From positions 1 through 48,126 of the forward strand of contig JACPEW010000010.1 of NCBI GenBank assembly GCA_016183305.1: a stretch of DNA of 48,126 bases. The letters run 5' to 3'. A program made the translations under genes and the position numbers. The stretch is from Candidatus Daviesbacteria bacterium. Lineage in GTDB: Bacteria > Patescibacteriota > Microgenomatia > Daviesbacterales > UBA10151. The notes beneath the pieces are model-generated. The model saw nothing but the letters and a program-made list of their open reading frames with translations, made no database searches and was not told where the DNA came from. Positions 44,442-48,126 of the stretch are shown here, in pieces. Within the stretch, counting starts at the first letter, position 1, and each line of letters starts with the position of its first letter.

Positions 44442-47400
44442 ATGAATAAGCTTAGAAAAGTACTAGTACTTGGATCTGGAGCATTAAAAATTGGTGAGGC
44501 TGGTGAATTTGATTATTCAGGTTCGCAAGCCTTAAAAGCCCTAAAAGAAGAAGGAGTGGAGGCTGTTTTAATAAACCCTAATATCGCCACTATTCAAACT
44601 TCTAAAGATTTGGCAAAAAAGATTTACTTTTTGCCTGTAACACCATACTTTGTTAAACAAGTGATTGCCAAAGAAAAACCTGATGGGATTTTCCTAAGCT
44701 TTGGCGGACAAACTGCTTTAAATTGTGGCTTGGCCTTGGAAAAGGAAGGAATCTTCAAGAAAGAAGGGGTTAAAGTTTTAGGTTCTCCTGTTAAGAGTAT
44801 TGAAGTTACTGAGGATAGAGAGCTATTTGCCAAAGAGTTGGACAAAATCGGTGTAAAAGTTCCCAAGGGAGGATTTGCCAAGACTTTGAAAGAAGCTTTA
44901 AAGATTGGCGGAAAGTTAGGATATCCGCTTTTAATAAGATCTGGTTTTTCTTTAGGTGGTTTAGGTTCTGGTGTAATTAATAATAAAGAGGAATTTGTAA
45001 AAATGGTAACAGTAGCTTTGAAGCAAGCTCCGCAGATTGCTATTGAAGAATACTTAAAGCACTGGAAAGAAGTGGAATATGAGGTAGTTAGGGATAAGGC
45101 TGGCAATAAAATCACAGTTTGTAATATGGAAAACCTGGATCCTCTAGGGATTCATACCGGTGAAAGCATTGTGGTAGCTCCATCGCAGACTCTGAATAAT
45201 TATCAATATCATTATCTTAGGAAACTATCGTTAAAAGCTATAGAACATTTAGGGATTGTAGGGGAATGTAATATTCAATTTGCTTTAAATCCGGATAATA
45301 ATGACTACCGGGTAATTGAAGTAAATGCCAGGCTATCCCGCTCATCAGCTTTAGCTTCAAAAGCCACGGGTTATCCTTTAGCATATATTGCAGCTAAACT
45401 TGCCTTAGGCTATAAACTGCCAGAATTGAAAAATAGCGTTACCTTATCAACTTCTGCTTTTTTTGAGCCTGCTTTGGATTATCTGGTGGTAAAAATTCCC
45501 AGATGGGATCTGCAAAAATTTGTTGGCGCCAAACAACAAATTGGCTCAGAGATGAAAAGCGTAGGAGAGGTGATGGCAATAGGCAGGAGTTTTCCGGAAG
45601 TTTTACAAAAAGCTATCAGGATGCTGGAAACTGGCCAGGATGGGTTATTGCAAAATGGCGCAGACGATACACAGCTTTTGCCTACAACCGAAAGATTGTT
45701 TTCTATAGCTCAAAACTTGTCCAGAGGGGAGACAGTTGAAGCAATTTACAAAGCTACTGGGATTGACCCCTGGTTTTTACATCAAATTGAAGAAATAGTA
45801 GAGTTTGAGAAAAGTCTTCAGTTCTCAGTCATCAGCTATCAGACTATTAGTCAGGCAAAGAAATTAGGGTTTTCAGACAGAGTAATAGCCAGGTATTTAA
45901 AAGCTACTGAAGGAAAAATCAGGGAATTTAGGAAAAAGCATGGAATTGTACCCAAAGTCAAACATATTGATACTTTGGCAGCAGAATATCCAGCAAAGAC
46001 CAACTACTTATACTTGACATATCATGGGGAAGAATCAGAGGTAGTGACCACCGGCTACAGTCTACCGTCCACCGCAAATAAGCGGAAGCCGGAAGCCGGA
46101 AGCCGGAAAGCAGTTGTACTGGGATCAGGTCCTTATAGAATCGGATCCTCGGTTGAGTTTGATTGGTGTTCTGTGACTTGCGCTCAAACGTTGCGCAGTA
46201 AAGGCCTGGAAACAATTATTATCAATTGTAACCCGGAAACAGTGTCTACAGATTATGACAGCGCTGATAAACTATATTTTGAGCAGTTAACCTTTGAGCG
46301 GGTCAGTGATATCTATGAGATAGAAAACTCTTCCTGTCATCCTGAGGGAGCGGAGCGACCGGAGGAAGGAAATGTCGCTCTGGTCCTAAGTTTTGGAGGA
46401 CAAGTGCCTAATAATTTGGCTTTAGCTTGTTTTAAGGCAGGTTATAAAATTTTAGGTACCAGCCCGGAAAGCATTGATAATGCTGAAGACCGGAATAAAT
46501 TTTCTAAGCTTTTGGATAAGCTGGGTATTAAACAACCAGCTTGGCAAAGCTTAAAAACTTTAGATGAGGCTTTAAAGTTTGCTAAAACAATAGGTTACCC
46601 GGTATTAATAAGGCCTTCTTATGTTCTCTCAGGGTCTGCTATGAATGTAGCTTACTCAGGCCAAGACCTAAAAGTATTTTTGGAAAATGCTACTAGTGTA
46701 TCTGCGGAATACCCGGTGGTAATTTCCAAGTTTGTAGAAGGAGCTAAGGAAATTGAAATTGATGGAGTAGGGCAGGATGGGAGTTTATTAATCTATGCTA
46801 TTGCTGAACATGTAGAAAATGCTGGAGTGCACTCAGGAGATGCTACCATTGTCCTGCCTCCTCAGAAGCTATATTTAGAAACTGTCAGAAAGATAAAATA
46901 TGCTACCAGGCAAATTATTAAAAGTTTAAAAATCAATGGCCCGTTTAATATCCAATTTTTAGCCAAAGGTAATGAAATACAGGTTATTGAATTAAACTTA
47001 AGGGCCTCCAGGTCATTCCCGTTTGTATCTAAAGTAACTGGCTTTAATTTTGTAGAAATTGCTACCAAGGTCATGCTAGGCGGGCAGTTGTCTGGTTATT
47101 TTAGAACTATTGATTTGGATTATGTAGCTGTTAAAGCTCCTCAATTTTCTTTTAGCAGGATTAAAGGAGCAGACCCAAGGCTTAGAGTAGAGATGTCTTC
47201 TACTGGTGAGGTAGCTTGTTTTGGTGATGATCTGCAGGAGGCTTACCTTAAATCCTTACTGGCTGTAGGCTTTAAGCTGCCTAAAAAAGGTGTTTTGCTG
47301 GCTATTGGTGGAGATAAAAACAAGTTGGATATGTTACTGTCAGCAAAATTTTTAACTGGCTTAGGCTTAAAATTATTTACTACAGACAATACTCATAAAT

Positions 47401-47693
47401 TCTTAAAACAAAATGGTATAAAAAGCAGCAGAGTTTATAAAATCTCAGAAAGAAAACACGCTTCTGTTTTGGATTTATTACAAAAAGGCCAGGTTGATTT
47501 GGTAATTAATATTTCTGATGGGGGAGGTCAAAGAAAAGAAACTGACGGGTTTATTATTAGAAGGAATTGCGTGGATTTAGGCATACCTTTGGTTACTAAC
47601 CTCCAGGCAGCAGAATTACTGGTTTCCTCCTTATCTTCTAAAAAGCTGGAGGATTTGGAAATTAAGAGTTGGGATGAGTATGTGTCTTCTTAA
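44442..47693 (+). CDS. carB: carbamoyl phosphate synthase large chain
   Basis: The ATG at 44442 (MNKLRKVLVLGSGALKIGEA) excludes a 5' extension that reads through the repeat. The 1083-residue protein has two homologous ATP-grasp halves: the first from residue 5 (LVLGSGALKIGEAGEFDYSG, SFGGQTALNCG, NARLSRSSALASKATGYPLA), the second from about 557 (VVLGSGPYRIGSSVEFDWCS, SFGGQVPNNLA, NLRASRSFPFVSKVTG), and a C-terminal MGS-like regulatory domain (VLLAIGGDKNKL). Three repeats are embedded: 45816-45850, 46053-46111 (at the junction of the halves) and 46335-46377. Confidence 0.97.
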   Translation: MNKLRKVLVLGSGALKIGEAGEFDYSGSQALKALKEEGVEAVLINPNIATIQTSKDLAKKIYFLPVTPYFVKQVIAKEKPDGIFLSFGGQTALNCGLALEKEGIFKKEGVKVLGSPVKSIEVTEDRELFAKELDKIGVKVPKGGFAKTLKEALKIGGKLGYPLLIRSGFSLGGLGSGVINNKEEFVKMVTVALKQAPQIAIEEYLKHWKEVEYEVVRDKAGNKITVCNMENLDPLGIHTGESIVVAPSQTLNNYQYHYLRKLSLKAIEHLGIVGECNIQFALNPDNNDYRVIEVNARLSRSSALASKATGYPLAYIAAKLALGYKLPELKNSVTLSTSAFFEPALDYLVVKIPRWDLQKFVGAKQQIGSEMKSVGEVMAIGRSFPEVLQKAIRMLETGQDGLLQNGADDTQLLPTTERLFSIAQNLSRGETVEAIYKATGIDPWFLHQIEEIVEFEKSLQFSVISYQTISQAKKLGFSDRVIARYLKATEGKIREFRKKHGIVPKVKHIDTLAAEYPAKTNYLYLTYHGEESEVVTTGYSLPSTANKRKPEAGSRKAVVLGSGPYRIGSSVEFDWCSVTCAQTLRSKGLETIIINCNPETVSTDYDSADKLYFEQLTFERVSDIYEIENSSCHPEGAERPEEGNVALVLSFGGQVPNNLALACFKAGYKILGTSPESIDNAEDRNKFSKLLDKLGIKQPAWQSLKTLDEALKFAKTIGYPVLIRPSYVLSGSAMNVAYSGQDLKVFLENATSVSAEYPVVISKFVEGAKEIEIDGVGQDGSLLIYAIAEHVENAGVHSGDATIVLPPQKLYLETVRKIKYATRQIIKSLKINGPFNIQFLAKGNEIQVIELNLRASRSFPFVSKVTGFNFVEIATKVMLGGQLSGYFRTIDLDYVAVKAPQFSFSRIKGADPRLRVEMSSTGEVACFGDDLQEAYLKSLLAVGFKLPKKGVLLAIGGDKNKLDMLLSAKFLTGLGLKLFTTDNTHKFLKQNGIKSSRVYKISERKHASVLDLLQKGQVDLVINISDGGGQRKETDGFIIRRNCVDLGIPLVTNLQAAELLVSSLSSKKLEDLEIKSWDEYVSS
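45816..45850. repeat. heptad tandem repeat inside carB
   Basis: Five 7-nt words: CTTCAGT, TCTCAGT, CATCAGC, TATCAGA, CTATTAG. Encodes LQFSVISYQTIS in the helical oligomerisation region. Confidence 0.7.
46053..46111. repeat. 59-bp heptad palindrome inside carB
   Basis: Three words (GGCTACA, GTCTACC, GTCCACC), then GC-AAATAA-GC, then four words (GGAAGCC three times and GGAAAGC). Same architecture and length as 27976-28034. It encodes the linker YSLPSTANKRKPEAGSRK between the two halves of CarB. Confidence 0.85.
46335..46377. repeat. short TGTCATyCTGA-family copy inside carB
   Basis: TGTCATCCTGAGGGAGCGGA and the following ACCGGAGGAAGG form a half-length copy of the family, flanked by TTCC/GGAA. 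It is translated as CHPEGAERPEEGN before VALVLSFGGQVPNNLA. Confidence 0.65.
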
Positions 47694-47696
47694 TCC

Positions 47697-47727
47697 TGTC
47701 ATTCTGAGTGACTAGCGAAGAATCTAA
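47697..47727. repeat. half copy of TGTCATyCTGA repeat after carB
   Basis: CTGTCATTCTGAGTGA followed by CTAGCGAAGAATCTAA, directly after the carB stop. It can form an imperfect hairpin and may act as a 3' processing or termination structure. Confidence 0.5.
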
Positions 47728-47985
47728 TTTATGAATTTAAAAGTGGAAAGGATTTGTTTAAATATCCGATGAGCATCATCTTGATTTGGATAAAGCGAGG
47801 GTGATTCCTCAGAGTATGGACTGAACGAGACAGATATATATTGATTATCTTTTATTTTAAAGACAAAAATTTCACTTAGATAATTTGGTATAGGTCCAAG
47901 TCTTATCGCTCTATAGTGATTTACCATTTCTATTGTGGATTTCCTGACTCTTTCTTCTCCGTATACTTCTAAACTTTGGTCTAAG
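47724..47985 (-). pseudogene. 3' remnant of a PsbP-like lipoprotein gene truncated by an insertion sequence
   Basis: The minus-strand frame reads LEVYGEERVRKSTIEMVNHY and on to NYLSEIFVFKIKDNQYISVS, then NQDDAHRIFKQILSTFKFIN and stop. The ending (DQILSTFKF-like) is common in small Patescibacteria lipoproteins related to PsbP. Coding sense begins abruptly near 47985, where the presumed end of an insertion sequence starts. An internal ATG at 47927 gives only 67 residues, so this is probably a truncated gene. Confidence 0.55.
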
Positions 47986-47986
47986 T

Positions 47987-48126
47987 GACAGGTACCCCTT
48001 AAACTAAGACAAGATTCTCTGACTTTTGTTAAAATCCGGGAGAGTTTAGAAAGGAGTATCCATGCAAAGAAAAATTATTCCAGCTGAGATTAAAGCTGAA
48101 ATTTTAGCCAAGGCAAAATCAGGTGA
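47987..48126 (+). mobile_element. left end of a probable insertion sequence, cut by the window edge
   Basis: TGACAGGTACCCC at 47987 looks like a transposon terminus and truncates the reverse-strand gene. A TGTTAAAAT extended -10 (about 48027-48035) and a strong AAAGGAGT ribosome site (48049-48056) precede the ORF at 48062. The inverted partner end lies outside the window. Confidence 0.45.
48062..48126 (+). CDS. start of a probable transposase (helix-turn-helix N-terminus)
   Basis: Only 21 codons are present: MQRKIIPAEIKAEILAKAKS then Gly. The pattern (basic start, then P-E-x-K-x-x-I-L-x-x-A-K-x-G) resembles the N-terminal helix-turn-helix of IS3-type and related transposases. The ribosome site GAAAGGAG 5-6 nt upstream is strong and unlike the leaderless host genes, which fits foreign origin. 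Confidence 0.5.
   Translation, partial: MQRKIIPAEIKAEILAKAKSG

Overview
The window looks like a chromosomal segment of a Candidate Phyla Radiation (Patescibacteria, probably Microgenomates-like) bacterium, most likely from a metagenome assembly. This is inferred from AT-rich DNA, standard code with TGA used as stop, and families common in that group (DUF5667, DUF5654, DUF4143 ATPases, four-helix-bundle S23 protein). There are many small toxin-antitoxin modules and lone housekeeping genes. No rRNA, tRNA or CRISPR array was recognised.

Layout. 0.2-2.9 kb: a sugar nucleotidyltransferase and two back-to-back toxin-antitoxin pairs (RHH-PIN, Phd-VapC). 2.9-5.6 kb: an unknown reverse-strand gene, an attenuator-like leader with an unknown gene, and a Phd-RelE pair. 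5.6-8.8 kb: trpS, a mobile-looking element carrying a four-helix-bundle gene, a tRNA-binding-domain protein and a twice-frameshifted gene. 8.9-11.7 kb: ftsH interrupted by a damaged intein, then a DUF2283/DUF4258 pair. 11.8-16.6 kb: an ABC exporter with leader, a DUF5667 protein, a glycosyltransferase and a membrane-anchored glycoside hydrolase. 16.6-19.0 kb: AbrB-PIN module and a Fic protein flanked by duplicated gene tails. 19-31 kb: GH36-like glycosidase, polA, alkD remnant, large unknown protein, GT4, glpX and class I aldolase. 31-41 kb: fabD, fpg, an island of DUF4143 ATPases and unknown genes bounded by fpg tail fragments, MFS transporter, recF. 41-47.7 kb: pyrC, pyrB, carA, carB, with a leader-peptide attenuator before pyrB. 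The window ends in an apparent insertion sequence.

Four threads stand out. (1) Small palindromic repeats built from 7-nt words are scattered through intergenic DNA and sit inside coding frames (glycosyltransferase, fpg, carA, carB). One such palindrome encloses the four-helix-bundle gene, and a 69-bp gene-less copy with the same ends lies between carA and carB. A second palindrome family interrupts polA, recF and carB. (2) Cargo genes are repeatedly flanked by duplicated 3' ends of the neighbouring gene (glycoside hydrolase, PIN toxin, fpg), which suggests a recurrent insertion mechanism. (3) At about fifteen genes a -10 box lies 6-9 nt before the start codon, implying leaderless mRNAs. (4) Three genes are preceded by a short leader ORF and a terminator hairpin; at two of them a competing antiterminator pairing is also visible, which is typical of transcription attenuation.

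Metabolically the segment holds most of de novo carbamoyl-aspartate/dihydroorotate synthesis (CarAB, PyrB, PyrC), two sugar-phosphate enzymes (FBPase, aldolase), cell-surface glycan enzymes, and DNA replication/repair functions (PolA, RecF, Fpg).
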